Positions 34,683 through 43,490 of a stretch of DNA of 64,000 nt are shown one piece after another (the first letter of the stretch is position 1; each line of letters opens with the position of its first letter). A program made the position numbers and the translations under genes. The stretch covers positions 7,574 to 71,573 of the forward strand of contig CAZKTS010000038.1 of NCBI GenBank assembly GCA_964555735.1, given 5' to 3'. The notes beneath the pieces are model-generated. The model did not search any database. It saw only the letters and a program-made list of their open reading frames with translations, and was not told where the DNA came from. This DNA is from CAZKTS01 sp964555735 (GTDB lineage: Bacteria; Actinomycetota; Acidimicrobiia; IMCC26256; PALSA-555).

Positions 34683-35421
34683 GGGCGACGCTCTCGACCA
34701 GCTCCTGCACGTACGGGTGCTCCGGCGTCTCCAGCACCCGGCAGGTCGGCCCGGTCTCGACGACGACACCGTCCTTCATCACCGCGACGCGGCCGGCGAG
34801 CCGCCGCGCGACCGCGAGATCGTGGGTGATGAGCACCATGCCGATGCCCGTCGTGGCACCGAGCCGGAGGAGCAGGTCGATCACTTGCGTCGTGGTCGTC
34901 GCGTCCAGGCTCGACGTGGGCTCGTCGAGCACCACGAACCGCGGCTCGAGGACGAGCGCACGTGCGAGGACCGCGCGGGCGAGCTGACCGCCGCTGCACG
35001 CGGCGGGACGCCGGTCGAGCAGCGACGGATCGAGCGCGACCGCTTCGAGGACCGGCTCGACCCGCGCCGCCACCGCGTCATCGCCGCGGCCGAGCCCGTG
35101 CACGCGAAGCGCCTGCGCGAGGGCGCGGCCGACCGAACGGCGCCGGTTGAGCGCGGTGCGTGGGTTCTGGGTCACGAGCTGCACGAGTCGCTGGTCGTGC
35201 CGCGTGCGCCGCGGCGGCAGCGTCCGCTCGTCGATCCGGACCTCGCCGGCGGTCGGGGCGGTCACCCCGGCGAGCATCCGACCAACCGTCGACTTCCCGG
35301 CACCCGACTCCCCCACGAGCGCGACGATCTCGCCGTCGTCGACCACGAGGTCGAACGCGTCGACCGCGGCGCGGCGCTGCGCGTCGTAGCGCTTGACCAG
35401 GCCGCACGCTTCGAGCGTCAT
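34609..35421 (-). CDS. Dpp/Opp-type ABC transporter ATPase (DppF-like)
   Basis: 270 residues: Walker A VGESGAGKSTVG, Q-loop TQNPRTALN, signature CSGGQLARAV (C in place of the usual L/V), Walker [13 protein letters not shown], and ITHDLAVAR. It is the last gene of the haem oxygenase / Dpp operon; its ATG overlaps the previous ATPase stop. Such paired ATPases power import through the DppBC channel. No iron-sulfur motif after the ABC core is evident. Its C-terminus is antisense to the sensor kinase gene over 74 bases. Confidence 0.88.
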   Translation of the reverse strand: MTLEACGLVKRYDAQRRAAVDAFDLVVDDGEIVALVGESGAGKSTVGRMLAGVTAPTAGEVRIDERTLPPRRTRHDQRLVQLVTQNPRTALNRRRSVGRALAQALRVHGLGRGDDAVAARVEPVLEAVALDPSLLDRRPAACSGGQLARAVLARALVLEPRFVVLDEPTSSLDATTTTQVIDLLLRLGATTGIGMVLITHDLAVARRLAGRVAVMKDGVVVETGPTCRVLETPEHPYVQELVESVALTAAGAPPLRLRRSLPPPSGAAAR

Positions 35422-36203
35422 GCCGACGCGAGCAGCTGCTGGGTCTGCTCGTGGCTCGGGGCTGCGAAGAGCTCGTCGACCGGCGCGCACTCGACGATCC
35501 GGCCCTCGTGCATGACCGCGACACGGTCGCAGATCTGGGCGACGACGCCGAGGTCGTGCGACACGAACAGGATCGACAGCCCGAGGCGCGCCCGCACGTC
35601 GAGGAGCTCGCGCAGCACCTGCACCCGAACCGTCGCGTCCAGGGAGCTGGTGGGTTCGTCGGCCACCAGCAGGGTCGGACGGTGCGCGAACGCGGCGATC
35701 GCCACCACGAGCCGCTGCAGCTCGCCGCCCGAGAACCGGTCCGGGAGCTCGTCGAGGCGCTCGAGCACGGGCCCGAGACCGATCGCCCCGAGCGCCTCCA
35801 CCAGCTCGGAACCGCCGAGGTCATCACCCAGGTACCACCGGAGCTGACGGCCGATCGGCACCGTCGGGGTGAGCGCGGCCATCGGGTGCTGCGGGACGAG
35901 CGCGACGCGTCGACCCCGGACGCGCCGCATGTCCCGTTCGCCGAGCGCGGCGAGGTCGATCCCGTCGAGCCGCAGCTCGTCGGCGCGGAACGTCGCCGAG
36001 CGCGGCAGCAGACGGAGCAACGCGGAGCACACGCTCGACTTGCCGCTGCCGGACTCACCCACCAGGCCGAAGATCTCGCCCCGACCGACATCGAACGACA
36101 CGTCGCGCACCGCGGGCACGACCGCGTCACGCCGGCCGTAGGTCACGTCCAGCCCGGCGACGCGCAGCGTCGGCGGCGTGAGCGACGCGTCCGCGAGCGT
36201 CAT
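35418..36203 (-). CDS. Dpp/Opp-type ABC transporter ATPase (DppD-like)
   Basis: 261 residues with Walker [12 protein letters not shown]-loop [10 protein letters not shown], signature [10 protein letters not shown], Walker [13 protein letters not shown] and [10 protein letters not shown]. It partners the following ATPase and two permeases. GTGA/ATGA overlaps on both sides show one translational unit. Specificity is set by the binding protein; the gene context points to haem or an iron-linked ligand. Confidence 0.88.
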   Translation of the reverse strand: MTLADASLTPPTLRVAGLDVTYGRRDAVVPAVRDVSFDVGRGEIFGLVGESGSGKSSVCSALLRLLPRSATFRADELRLDGIDLAALGERDMRRVRGRRVALVPQHPMAALTPTVPIGRQLRWYLGDDLGGSELVEALGAIGLGPVLERLDELPDRFSGGELQRLVVAIAAFAHRPTLLVADEPTSSLDATVRVQVLRELLDVRARLGLSILFVSHDLGVVAQICDRVAVMHEGRIVECAPVDELFAAPSHEQTQQLLASA

Positions 36204-37756
36204 TCGAACGCGAGGCGCTGTGGCGCGAGCCGACTGATGCGGAGCTGCTGGCGGTCGAGCGGGCTGAGCTCGGCGCGCTGTGCGAGCGCGAGCTTCGGGT
36301 ACACGGGCGGGAAGATGACCGCGTCCTCAGCGAGACGCCGGTTGAGCCGGCGCAGCGCCTCCACGCGCTCGCCGTCGTCGGACGTCTCCCAGATCGTGTC
36401 GACGAGCGCGTCCACCTCGTCGTCCTGGTACCCGCAGGCGAGCACGTTGGTGGAGCTGGCCGGTGCGATGACCAGGTAGTTGGCCGGGCCGGACGTGAAG
36501 CCGCTCTGGAACGTGTTCATCAGCATCTCGAACTCGCGCGAGAGCCACTTGTTCGACCACGGCCCACCGGCGAGCTGCTCGATGGTGACGTCGAGCCCGG
36601 CCTCCGCCCATCCTGCCGCCAGGACCTGCGCGATGTCCTTCGCGGTCTGGCTCGTGCCGATCGTCACCGTGAACGACCGCTGCGACGTCTTCGCCTTCCG
36701 CAGAAGCCGCTTCGCGCGGTCGACGTCGGGCTCGGCCCGGTACACCGACACGCCGGGATCCCACCCGAGCTCCGCCGGGCCGATCGGACCCTGCCCGATC
36801 GTTCCCTTGCCGCCGTACACGAGCCGCAGCACACCGGCGCGATCCATCGAGTGCGCGACCGCGCGCCGGAACGCGATGTCGTCGAACGGCGGCTTCCACA
36901 AGTTGACGTAGGTCAGGACGTCGAGCGGTGCGTCCGCGAGCACGAGGTCGACGCCGTCGGCCGACTCGGCGGCGCTGAGGTTCTGGGCCGCCACGGACGT
37001 GATCAGGTCGACCTTGCCCTGTCGCAGGCTCACGAGCCGCGTGGTCGCGTCGGTGAACAGCGTGTACTGGATCCCGCCGAACGAACCCGGTGTGCCGTGA
37101 TACTCGGCGAAGCGCGACATCGTGAAGCGCTGCCCGGGCACGTACTCATCGAGCACGTACGGACCCGTGCCCATCATGGTGTCGCGCCGCTTGACGAAGT
37201 CGCGGTGCGTGATCGGCAGGTTGGTGAGGTGTGACCGCAGCAGGCCGTACGGCCGCGTGAGGAAGATCCGCACCGTCGCGTCGTCCGGAGCGTCGAAGCG
37301 GTGCACGTAGCCGACCATGTAGGTGATCCACTCACTGCCCGCTGAGAGGTCGAGCATGTGGGCGAGCGTCGCGACGACGTCGGCGGCCTGCAGCGGGTCA
37401 CCGTTGTGCCAGGTGATGTCGCGACGGATCGGGATGGTCCAGACCCGGCCGTCCGCGGAGACCTCGGGCTCGCCGGAGGCGAGGAGCGGCACCGAGCGCA
37501 GCTCGTCGTCGTAGGTGTAGAGGCTCTCCATCACCGGCTCGGCGATCCAGCGCGTGACCTCGGACCCCGAGTCGAGCGGGTTGATGTTGCTCGGCATCGC
37601 GGCGACGCCGATCTGGAGGACGCCGTCGCGCGTCCGCTCGTCGACGCGCGCCGACGAGCTGCTCGATCCGCACGCGGCGAGGAACGCCGACGACCCACCG
37701 ACGGTCAGGGCGCTCAGCGCGAGGAAGCGGCGCCGACTCAGCTCGTGCTCGCTCAT
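36200..37756 (-). CDS. Dpp-type solute-binding lipoprotein with Tat-like signal
   Basis: 518 residues. The start has SRRRFLALSAL (twin-arginine) and a lipobox LAAC, so it is a probable Tat lipoprotein. The mature part is a class-5 solute-binding fold (MPSNINPLDSGSEVTRW, DITWHNGDPLQAADVVATL, GTGPYVLDEY). Relatives bind peptides, nickel or haem (DppA, HbpA). Encoded behind haem oxygenase and an iron box, it may capture haem for the DppBC channel; that ligand is inferred. The start is ATG, overlapping the permease stop. Confidence 0.87.
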   Translation of the reverse strand: MSEHELSRRRFLALSALTVGGSSAFLAACGSSSSSARVDERTRDGVLQIGVAAMPSNINPLDSGSEVTRWIAEPVMESLYTYDDELRSVPLLASGEPEVSADGRVWTIPIRRDITWHNGDPLQAADVVATLAHMLDLSAGSEWITYMVGYVHRFDAPDDATVRIFLTRPYGLLRSHLTNLPITHRDFVKRRDTMMGTGPYVLDEYVPGQRFTMSRFAEYHGTPGSFGGIQYTLFTDATTRLVSLRQGKVDLITSVAAQNLSAAESADGVDLVLADAPLDVLTYVNLWKPPFDDIAFRRAVAHSMDRAGVLRLVYGGKGTIGQGPIGPAELGWDPGVSVYRAEPDVDRAKRLLRKAKTSQRSFTVTIGTSQTAKDIAQVLAAGWAEAGLDVTIEQLAGGPWSNKWLSREFEMLMNTFQSGFTSGPANYLVIAPASSTNVLACGYQDDEVDALVDTIWETSDDGERVEALRRLNRRLAEDAVIFPPVYPKLALAQRAELSPLDRQQLRISRLAPQRLAFE

Positions 37757-38628
37757 CCGACCTCTCCTCCTTGGCGGGCGCCCACACGGGCACCGTCGGA
37801 CCCGACCAGCGAGTCGTTGAGCGAGTCGCCCAGCAGGTTGCAGGCGAGGATCCCGAGCACGAGCACCGTGCCCGGCAACGCGGCGTACCACCAGAAGCCG
37901 TCGATGATCTGCGCGCCGGCGTCGGCCACGAGGTTCCCGAGCGTCGCCTGCGGCGGTGCCACCCCGAGCCCCAGGAAGCTGAGGCCGCCCTCGGCGAAGA
38001 TCGCGATCGCCATCGCCAGCAGTGCCTGCACGAGCACCACCGGCGCGATGTTCACGGCAACGTCGCGACCGAGGATCTCGCGTGGCGGCACACCGACCGC
38101 GCGCAGCGCGAGCACGTAGTCCTGGTGCAGCTCGGTGAGCGCAGCGGCGCGGACGACGCGGGTGAAGAACGGGAGGAACCCGATCGCCAGGCAGAAGGCG
38201 ATGCGGACCTCGGTGCTGATCGAGAACGGCCCGAGCTCCGTCGTCCCCGACCCCATGATGCTGAGCAGGAAGATGACGAGCACGAAGGTCGGGAGCGCCT
38301 GGGCCGTCTCGATCGTGCGCATGATGAGGCCGTCGGTGCGGCGACCGGCGCGCCACGCGGCCGCGAGACCCAACGGTGCCGCGACGGCCAGCGAGAGCAG
38401 GATCGCCGCCGAGCTCACGAGCATCGAGAGCCATGCCGCGTCCGCCGTACGCGCGAGCAGGTCCCGGCCGAGGTGGTCGGTGCCGAACGGGTGCGCCCAT
38501 GACGGCGACTCCGGCCCACGGGCGACGATCGCGGTCGGGTCGCCGTGGAGCTGCCCCACCGTGGCGACGAGCACGAACAGCACCGCGCACACGATCCCGA
38601 GCCACGTGACCACCCCGCTCCGTTTCAC
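37753..38628 (-). CDS. Dpp-type ABC permease (DppC-like)
   Basis: 291 residues, six helices, with SWAHPFGTDHLGRDLLAR near the N-terminus (DppC/OppC family mark) and the EAA loop LHQDYVLALRAVGVPP. It forms the channel with the DppB-like protein. GTG start overlapping the DppB stop; ATGA overlap with the binding protein. Part of the iron-box operon. Confidence 0.88.
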   Translation of the reverse strand: MKRSGVVTWLGIVCAVLFVLVATVGQLHGDPTAIVARGPESPSWAHPFGTDHLGRDLLARTADAAWLSMLVSSAAILLSLAVAAPLGLAAAWRAGRRTDGLIMRTIETAQALPTFVLVIFLLSIMGSGTTELGPFSISTEVRIAFCLAIGFLPFFTRVVRAAALTELHQDYVLALRAVGVPPREILGRDVAVNIAPVVLVQALLAMAIAIFAEGGLSFLGLGVAPPQATLGNLVADAGAQIIDGFWWYAALPGTVLVLGILACNLLGDSLNDSLVGSDGARVGARQGGEVG

Positions 38629-39599
38629 GCGAACGCCTCTGTGGTCGTGACCCGACGGGTGCGCGGGTCCACGAGCGCGCTCACGACGTCGATGACGAGG
38701 TTGAGGACCAGGAAGATCGTCGCGGTGACGACCGTCGCCCCCAGCGCGAGCGGGTAGTCACGCCGCACGAACGCGGTGACCATCAGCTGGCCGAGCCCGG
38801 GGATCTGGAAGACGTTCTCGATGAGGATCGTCCCGGACACCAGGCCGCCGAGCAGCACCCCCATCACCGCGAGGGTCGGCGTGAGCGCGTTGCGGAGCGC
38901 GATCCTCCGCACGAGGGCGCGCTCGGGCATCCCCATCGCGCGGGCGAACGTGACGTCGTCGTAGGACAGGACGTCGAGCAGGGACGCGCGGATCGAGCGC
39001 GCCACCATCGCCAGCACCGCGAGGCCGAGCACGGTCGCCGGGAGGATCATCGCCTGCAGGTTCGCCAACGGGTCCTCGGCGAAGGTGACGAACCCACCGG
39101 CGCCCGGCAGCAGCTCGGGGTTCGAGTCACCCACCAGCACGAGACAGAGGACCGCGAGCCAGTAGGAGGGGACGGAGATCGCCAGCACGGTGAGCACCCG
39201 CGTGCCGCCGTCGAGCCAGCGGCCGTGGCGGAGGGCCGCGAACGTCCCGAGCAGGAGTCCCGGCACGATCGCGACGAGCGCGGCGAGGAGCCCGAGCTCG
39301 AGCGAGACCGGCAGGCGCTCCGCGATCTGGTCGGACACCGACGAGCCGTCGTAGAACGACGTCCCGAGGTCGCCCTGCACGAGGTCGCCCACGTACCGCC
39401 CGTACTGCACGAGGAGCGGATCGTCGATGCCGAGGCTCTCCTCGACCGCGGCGCGGGCGCGCGGGTCGGCGACGACCGCCGGCGACATCGAGTCGACCGG
39501 GCTGTCGTCGGCCGCGTGGAGCAGCAGGAACATCGCGCTGACGGAGACGAAGAGCACGACCACCAGCGCGACCGTGCGGCGGACGACGTACCGAAGCAT
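38625..39599 (-). CDS. Dpp-type ABC permease (DppB-like)
   Basis: 324 residues, six helices, starting MLRYVVRRTVALVVVLFVSV, with the DppB/OppB GDLGTSFYDGSSV motif and an EAA-type loop (DDVTFARAMGMPERALV). It begins 32 bases after haem oxygenase, so it probably shares its transcript and the iron-box promoter. Together with the next four genes it makes a complete importer. Confidence 0.88.
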   Translation of the reverse strand: MLRYVVRRTVALVVVLFVSVSAMFLLLHAADDSPVDSMSPAVVADPRARAAVEESLGIDDPLLVQYGRYVGDLVQGDLGTSFYDGSSVSDQIAERLPVSLELGLLAALVAIVPGLLLGTFAALRHGRWLDGGTRVLTVLAISVPSYWLAVLCLVLVGDSNPELLPGAGGFVTFAEDPLANLQAMILPATVLGLAVLAMVARSIRASLLDVLSYDDVTFARAMGMPERALVRRIALRNALTPTLAVMGVLLGGLVSGTILIENVFQIPGLGQLMVTAFVRRDYPLALGATVVTATIFLVLNLVIDVVSALVDPRTRRVTTTEAFA

Positions 39600-39631
39600 G
39601 GCGAACTCGGGGAGTCAGCGGAGACCGCGGG

Positions 39632-40291
39632 TCACGCGGTCACGTGCTCGAGGTCGGCGAGGACCGCGAGGTTGTGGTCGTACGCGAGGAGCATCTCCTC
39701 GACGATGCGAGTGCGCTCCTCGTCGTCCCACGGCGCGGCGTCCAGGCGCGCGCGGTAGTCGGCCTTGAACGCGGTGAGGTCGCCGAGGGCGTCGAAGTCG
39801 TAGAACTCGACGCCGACGCCGTCCTCGAGTGCGTACGCGCGCTCGACCGCGCCGCGGATCAACTGGCCGCCGGAGAGGTCGCCGAGGTAGCGCGTGTAGT
39901 GGTGGGCGACGAAGCCGCCCGGCCACGTCCAGCAGACCTCGCGGAGGCGGTCGCAGTAGGCCTCGGTGGCGGGCGACGCTGCGAACGCTTCCGGCCAGTC
40001 GGGACCGGCGAGCGCGTCCAGGTCGCGGCGCAGCGCGTCGCCTCGCTGCAGCTCCTCCACGACGAACGGCCCCGCCACGGGATCGTCTGCCATCGCCGAT
40101 GCCGCGTCCTCGAGCACCCCGTAGATCGCGTGGTGCTGGGCCACCATCGCGACGTAGCTGTCGCGGTCGAGCGTGCCCACGAAGAGCGCACGGAGGAACG
40201 GCGCGCCGGCTGCCTCCTCGTGGCGATCCCACGTAGCCGCTCGGATCTGCTCGGCGAACGACGACGTCCGCGCCCCACCTGCACTGTTCAC
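39632..40291 (-). CDS. hmuO: Haem oxygenase (biliverdin-producing)
   Basis: About 219 residues from GTG 40291, chosen because GGGAG lies six bases before it; ATG 40309 would put the start beside an iron box with no ribosome site. The proximal haem histidine fits H24 (ATWDRHEEA) and the distal helix carries GDLSGG (137-142). Haem oxygenase opens haem to biliverdin, CO and iron. It is the first gene of a Dpp-type transporter operon and lies next to tandem iron boxes, so iron starvation should switch it on. Electron donor not encoded here. Confidence 0.9.
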   Translation of the reverse strand: MNSAGGARTSSFAEQIRAATWDRHEEAAGAPFLRALFVGTLDRDSYVAMVAQHHAIYGVLEDAASAMADDPVAGPFVVEELQRGDALRRDLDALAGPDWPEAFAASPATEAYCDRLREVCWTWPGGFVAHHYTRYLGDLSGGQLIRGAVERAYALEDGVGVEFYDFDALGDLTAFKADYRARLDAAPWDDEERTRIVEEMLLAYDHNLAVLADLEHVTA

Positions 40292-40313
40292 TCGACGCTC
40301 CCGGGTCATTCAG

Positions 40314-40332
40314 TTAGGGTCACCTGACCTAA
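40314..40332. promoter_or_regulatory. IdeR/DtxR-type iron box 1
   Basis: TTAGGGTCACCTGACCTAA matches the consensus TTAGGTTAGGCTAACCTAA at 15 of 19 positions and is nearly palindromic. It lies between divergent haem oxygenase and neocarzinostatin-like genes. Confidence 0.8.
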
Positions 40333-40333
40333 C

Positions 40334-40352
40334 TTTGGTGAGGCTAACCCAA
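40334..40352. promoter_or_regulatory. IdeR/DtxR-type iron box 2
   Basis: TTTGGTGAGGCTAACCCAA matches the iron-box consensus at 16 of 19. It starts two bases after box 1, the tandem arrangement expected for two regulator dimer pairs on one promoter. Confidence 0.75.
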
Positions 40353-40389
40353 GCCTTGCGACGGCGACAGTCCACCGGGAGGACGCTCC

Positions 40390-41160
40390 ATGACCCAGCA
40401 CGCAACACGGCGACAGGGGACTCGGGTCCTCGGGGGCCTCGCAACCGCCGCGCTCGCGGTGGGCCTCGTGCTCGGCCCGGCGGCGCCGGCCGGCGCGGTG
40501 GGCCTCTCGGCGTCGAAGACGTCGAACCTCAACCCCGCCGGCGAGACCATCGGCGTCAACGGCTCGGGCTACGCGCCGGGGATCCAGGTCTACGTCGCGC
40601 TCTGCAACCCCGCGGCCGGTCCGGGCGCGGCCTGCGACATGGCCCACTACCGCGTGGCCAACGTCGACGGCGGCGGCAGCTTCTCCACGGCGCTCACCGT
40701 GTACGCGCAGTTCGGCGCGACGGACTGCATGGTGACGGGCTGCGCCGTGCAGACCAGCCGTGTCGGCATGGGCGCGGACCGGAGCCAGGAAGGCACGGTC
40801 GGCGTGCGGTTCGCCGCGCCGGCACCGCCACCCCCGCCGCCGGTCGCCGCGGCGCCCGCCGCGGGCACACCCGCCGCGGGCGCACCGGGGGCCACCGCCC
40901 TCGACGGCAGCCCGATCACCACCACGACCGCGGCTCCCGCCGACACCACGACGACCACGAAGCCCGAGAAGAAGGCAAGCGAGACCAAGGCCGACGCCCG
41001 TGACGCCGAGCGAGCGGGCGCGACCGTCGACACCGACGACGACGGCGGGTCGAGCGCACTCCCGTGGATCGTCGGCCTGCTCGTCGTGCTCGCCGCGGCG
41101 GGCGGCGCGTTCTGGTTCTTCCGTCACCGGGGCACGCCGCCGGTCGACGAGGGCGCGTGA
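40390..41160 (+). CDS. Neocarzinostatin-fold surface protein with C-terminal membrane anchor
   Basis: 256 residues: signal peptide (cleavage near AGAVG), one neocarzinostatin-like Ig domain (~35-140) with SASKTSNLNPAGETIGVNGS, YVALCNP and TDCMVTGCAVQT (two probable disulfides), an Ala/Pro then Thr/Lys-rich stalk, and a C-terminal helix (LPWIVGLLVVLAAAGGAFWFF) with RHR. The fold is a small ligand-binding barrel, best known from enediyne apoproteins. Its promoter is an iron box shared with haem oxygenase, so haem binding is a reasonable hypothesis. GGGAGG precedes the ATG. Confidence 0.82.
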   Translation: MTQHATRRQGTRVLGGLATAALAVGLVLGPAAPAGAVGLSASKTSNLNPAGETIGVNGSGYAPGIQVYVALCNPAAGPGAACDMAHYRVANVDGGGSFSTALTVYAQFGATDCMVTGCAVQTSRVGMGADRSQEGTVGVRFAAPAPPPPPPVAAAPAAGTPAAGAPGATALDGSPITTTTAAPADTTTTTKPEKKASETKADARDAERAGATVDTDDDGGSSALPWIVGLLVVLAAAGGAFWFFRHRGTPPVDEGA

Positions 41161-41216
41161 GCCGCGCCCGTCAACAGGTCCGGGGGACGACCAGCACCAT
41201 GCAAAGGGGAGATCAC

Positions 41217-43043
41217 GTGAGGAATCGACACCGAGCGCGCGCCGTGACGTCGCGCCGACTGGGCGTGCTGCTCGCGGCAACCGCCGTGGCGGCCGCCACG
41301 CTGCTCGCGGCGCTGCCGTCGGGCGCCGAGGAGACGACGCCCGACGATTCGACGACGACGTCGACGACGCTGGCCGCGCCGACGCCACCGCCGACCGAGA
41401 CGCCACCCGCCGACACCCCGCCGGAGCCGTCGTTCTCGGCGGCCGCCGAGGTCGAAGCAGCTGCGACCGGCGTGACGCTCTCCAAGAGCAGCGGCCTCGA
41501 CCCCGACGGTGAAGCGATCACGGTCGATGCGACCGGCTTCACGTTCGGGCAGGGCTACTACGTCATGTTCTGCACGAGCACCGGCGGCACCATCGGCACG
41601 TCCGGCGGACGTCCCACCGGCGCCGCCTGCGACAGCTCCAAGCAGTACTGGACCAACAACCCCAGCGGCGGCACCCCCGTCGCAGCCGACGGCAGCTTCT
41701 CCACGACCATCAGCCCGGTCGTGTCATGGGGCAGCGTCGACTGCTCGACCGACACCTGCGGCTTCTTCGTCCGCAAGGACCACACCGCAGGCTCCGACTA
41801 CAGCCACGACACCTTCGTCCCCGTCACCTTCGCCGACCCGGCACCGACGGTGACGCTCTCGAAGTCGACGGACCTCGACCCCGACGGCGAAGCGATCACG
41901 GTCGACGCGACCGGCTTCACGTTCGGGCAGGGCTACTACGTCATGTTCTGCACGAGCACCGGCAACCCGACCGGCGATGCCGCCGGCCGACCCACCGGCA
42001 CCGCCTGTGACTCGTCCAAGCAGTACTGGACCAACAACCCCAGCGGCGGCATCCCCGTTGCGGCCGACGGCAGCTTCTCCACGACCATCAGCCCGGTCGC
42101 CGCGTTCAACAGCGTCGACTGCTTCACCGACACCTGCGGCTTCTTCGTCCGCAAGGACCACACGGCAGGCTCCGACTACAGCCAGGACACCTTCGTCCCC
42201 GTCACCTTCGCCGACCCCGAGTCGGCCGGCCCGAGCATCTCGCTCTCCAAGAGCACGGACCTCGACCCCGACGGTGAAGCCATCACCGTGAACGGGTCGG
42301 GCTTCACGCCCTCGATCGGCGTCTACGTCCGGGTCTGCAAGGAAGCCTCCGGCGACCTCGGGACTTCCGGCGGCCGACCCACCGGCACCGACTGCGATGC
42401 GCCCAAGGACGTCTGGGTGGATGACATCGGCGGTGACGGCGCGTTCAGCACGACGATCAGCCCTGTCGCGCAGTTCGAGAGCATCGACTGCACCATCGAC
42501 ACCTGCGGCATCTTCGTGCGCCACGACCACGTCGCGCCGACGGACTACAGCCAGGACGCCTTCGCCGCGATCGCGTTCGGCGACGGCGGTTCGGGGCCGG
42601 ATCCCGACCCGGGTGAGACCGAGGAGCCCGGCGGCACCGTGACCGGCGACCTCGTGCCGGGTGGCACCGCGACGGCGACGGTGTGGGGCTTCGCTCCCCT
42701 CTCGAGCGTCGACGCGGAGCTGCACTCGACCCCGCAGGCGATCGGCTCCTACCAGTCGGGCGCGAACGGGACGGCGAGCATCACGTTCACCATCCCGACC
42801 GACCTCGTGGGTGACCACGAGTTCGTGGCCTCGGGCATCGACGCCGAGGGCAACCCGCTGACGGTGCGCGTGCCGTTCACGATCGCCATCGCACTGGTCG
42901 CCGACAACTTCACGGCATCCGGTGGCCTCGCGTTCACCGGGTCGGACACCACCGACCTGCTGGTGATCGCGGCGGCAGCCGGCCTCACGGGGCTCGGCGT
43001 CGTGCTGCTCACGCGGCGTCGCCGGCAGCCGACGCTCGACTGA
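41217..43043 (+). CDS. Three-domain neocarzinostatin-fold protein with LAFTG sorting signal
   Basis: 608 residues from GTG 41217 (GGGGAG just upstream). Signal peptide, Thr/Pro linker, three neocarzinostatin-like domains (about 85-210, 211-337, 340-460) each with paired cysteines, an Ig-like domain (about 470-560), and an end of LAFTGSD, hydrophobic helix and RRRRQ. LAxTG is the class-E sortase signal of actinobacteria, so it is probably linked to the wall. Domains 1 and 2 are near-identical in DNA. It follows the first neocarzinostatin-like gene by 56 bases and is likely iron-regulated too. Confidence 0.83.
   Translation: MRNRHRARAVTSRRLGVLLAATAVAAATLLAALPSGAEETTPDDSTTTSTTLAAPTPPPTETPPADTPPEPSFSAAAEVEAAATGVTLSKSSGLDPDGEAITVDATGFTFGQGYYVMFCTSTGGTIGTSGGRPTGAACDSSKQYWTNNPSGGTPVAADGSFSTTISPVVSWGSVDCSTDTCGFFVRKDHTAGSDYSHDTFVPVTFADPAPTVTLSKSTDLDPDGEAITVDATGFTFGQGYYVMFCTSTGNPTGDAAGRPTGTACDSSKQYWTNNPSGGIPVAADGSFSTTISPVAAFNSVDCFTDTCGFFVRKDHTAGSDYSQDTFVPVTFADPESAGPSISLSKSTDLDPDGEAITVNGSGFTPSIGVYVRVCKEASGDLGTSGGRPTGTDCDAPKDVWVDDIGGDGAFSTTISPVAQFESIDCTIDTCGIFVRHDHVAPTDYSQDAFAAIAFGDGGSGPDPDPGETEEPGGTVTGDLVPGGTATATVWGFAPLSSVDAELHSTPQAIGSYQSGANGTASITFTIPTDLVGDHEFVASGIDAEGNPLTVRVPFTIAIALVADNFTASGGLAFTGSDTTDLLVIAAAAGLTGLGVVLLTRRRRQPTLD
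41472..42227 (+). repeat. Two 378-bp in-frame tandem modules
   Basis: 41472-41849 and 41850-42227 encode domains 1 and 2 of the surface protein. Long stretches are base-identical, including wobble positions, indicating recent duplication or gene conversion. A third module from about 42237 is more diverged. Confidence 0.85.
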
Positions 43044-43076
43044 CCGACCGCACCACCGCGAGCGACGAGAGGCTCG

Positions 43077-43096
43077 GCCCCGGGGCGACCCGGGGT
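43077..43096. terminator. Hairpin terminator with GCGA loop
   Basis: An eight-base-pair stem (one G-T) around a GCGA tetraloop, between the convergent neocarzinostatin-like and DUF2470 genes. No T-tract. Confidence 0.55.
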
Positions 43097-43105
43097 CGAG
43101 TCGCG

Positions 43106-43426
43106 TCAGTGCTCGGCCGCCGGGCGGGCCTCCACGCCGAGCGCTGCGCAGGCGTCGTGGTACATCCGCACGACCTCGAGGCGCACCTGACCCCGGTCGG
43201 TGATCGGTTCGGCCCACGGCACCCGCACGGTCACGTCACGGCCCGCGACCTCGGCCGCGAACTCGATGCCGTCGGCGTCCATCGAGCGCATGCTCGCCGC
43301 CGTCGCCGCGGGCTGGCCACCGAGCGACCGACAGATCAGCAACGAGTCCTCGGCATGGTCCTCGTTCATGTGTCGCGTCACCGCTGCGACCGCCTCCCGA
43401 GAAAACACCGCGCGCTCGTGTGTCAT
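43106..43426 (-). CDS. DUF2470 domain protein (haem-utilisation related)
   Basis: 106 residues: VTRHMNEDHAEDSLLICRSL, SMDADGIEFAAEV, VRVPWAEPITDRGQVR and VRMYHDACAALG. DUF2470 is the C-terminal domain of HugZ-type haem oxygenases and of PPOX-like haem-binding proteins; the conserved NEDHA carries the haem-related histidine. Here it stands alone without the PPOX domain. It lies next to the iron-box locus, supporting a haem theme, although no iron box was seen just upstream of its ATG. Confidence 0.82.
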   Translation of the reverse strand: MTHERAVFSREAVAAVTRHMNEDHAEDSLLICRSLGGQPAATAASMRSMDADGIEFAAEVAGRDVTVRVPWAEPITDRGQVRLEVVRMYHDACAALGVEARPAAEH

Positions 43427-43490
43427 GCCCGAGATCGAAGCACACCCTCGAGTGCGACGACGACTCCCAGCCGCTCGACCGGGCGATGAC

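Noticed and set aside
40291..40309. ATG 40309 as the haem oxygenase start
   Set aside because: It has no ribosome site and lies against the iron box; GTG 40291 has GGGAG at six bases.
40390..43043. Enediyne (neocarzinostatin) antibiotic cluster
   Set aside because: Only the apoprotein fold is present; there is no polyketide synthase or tailoring gene, and the promoter is an iron box beside haem genes.
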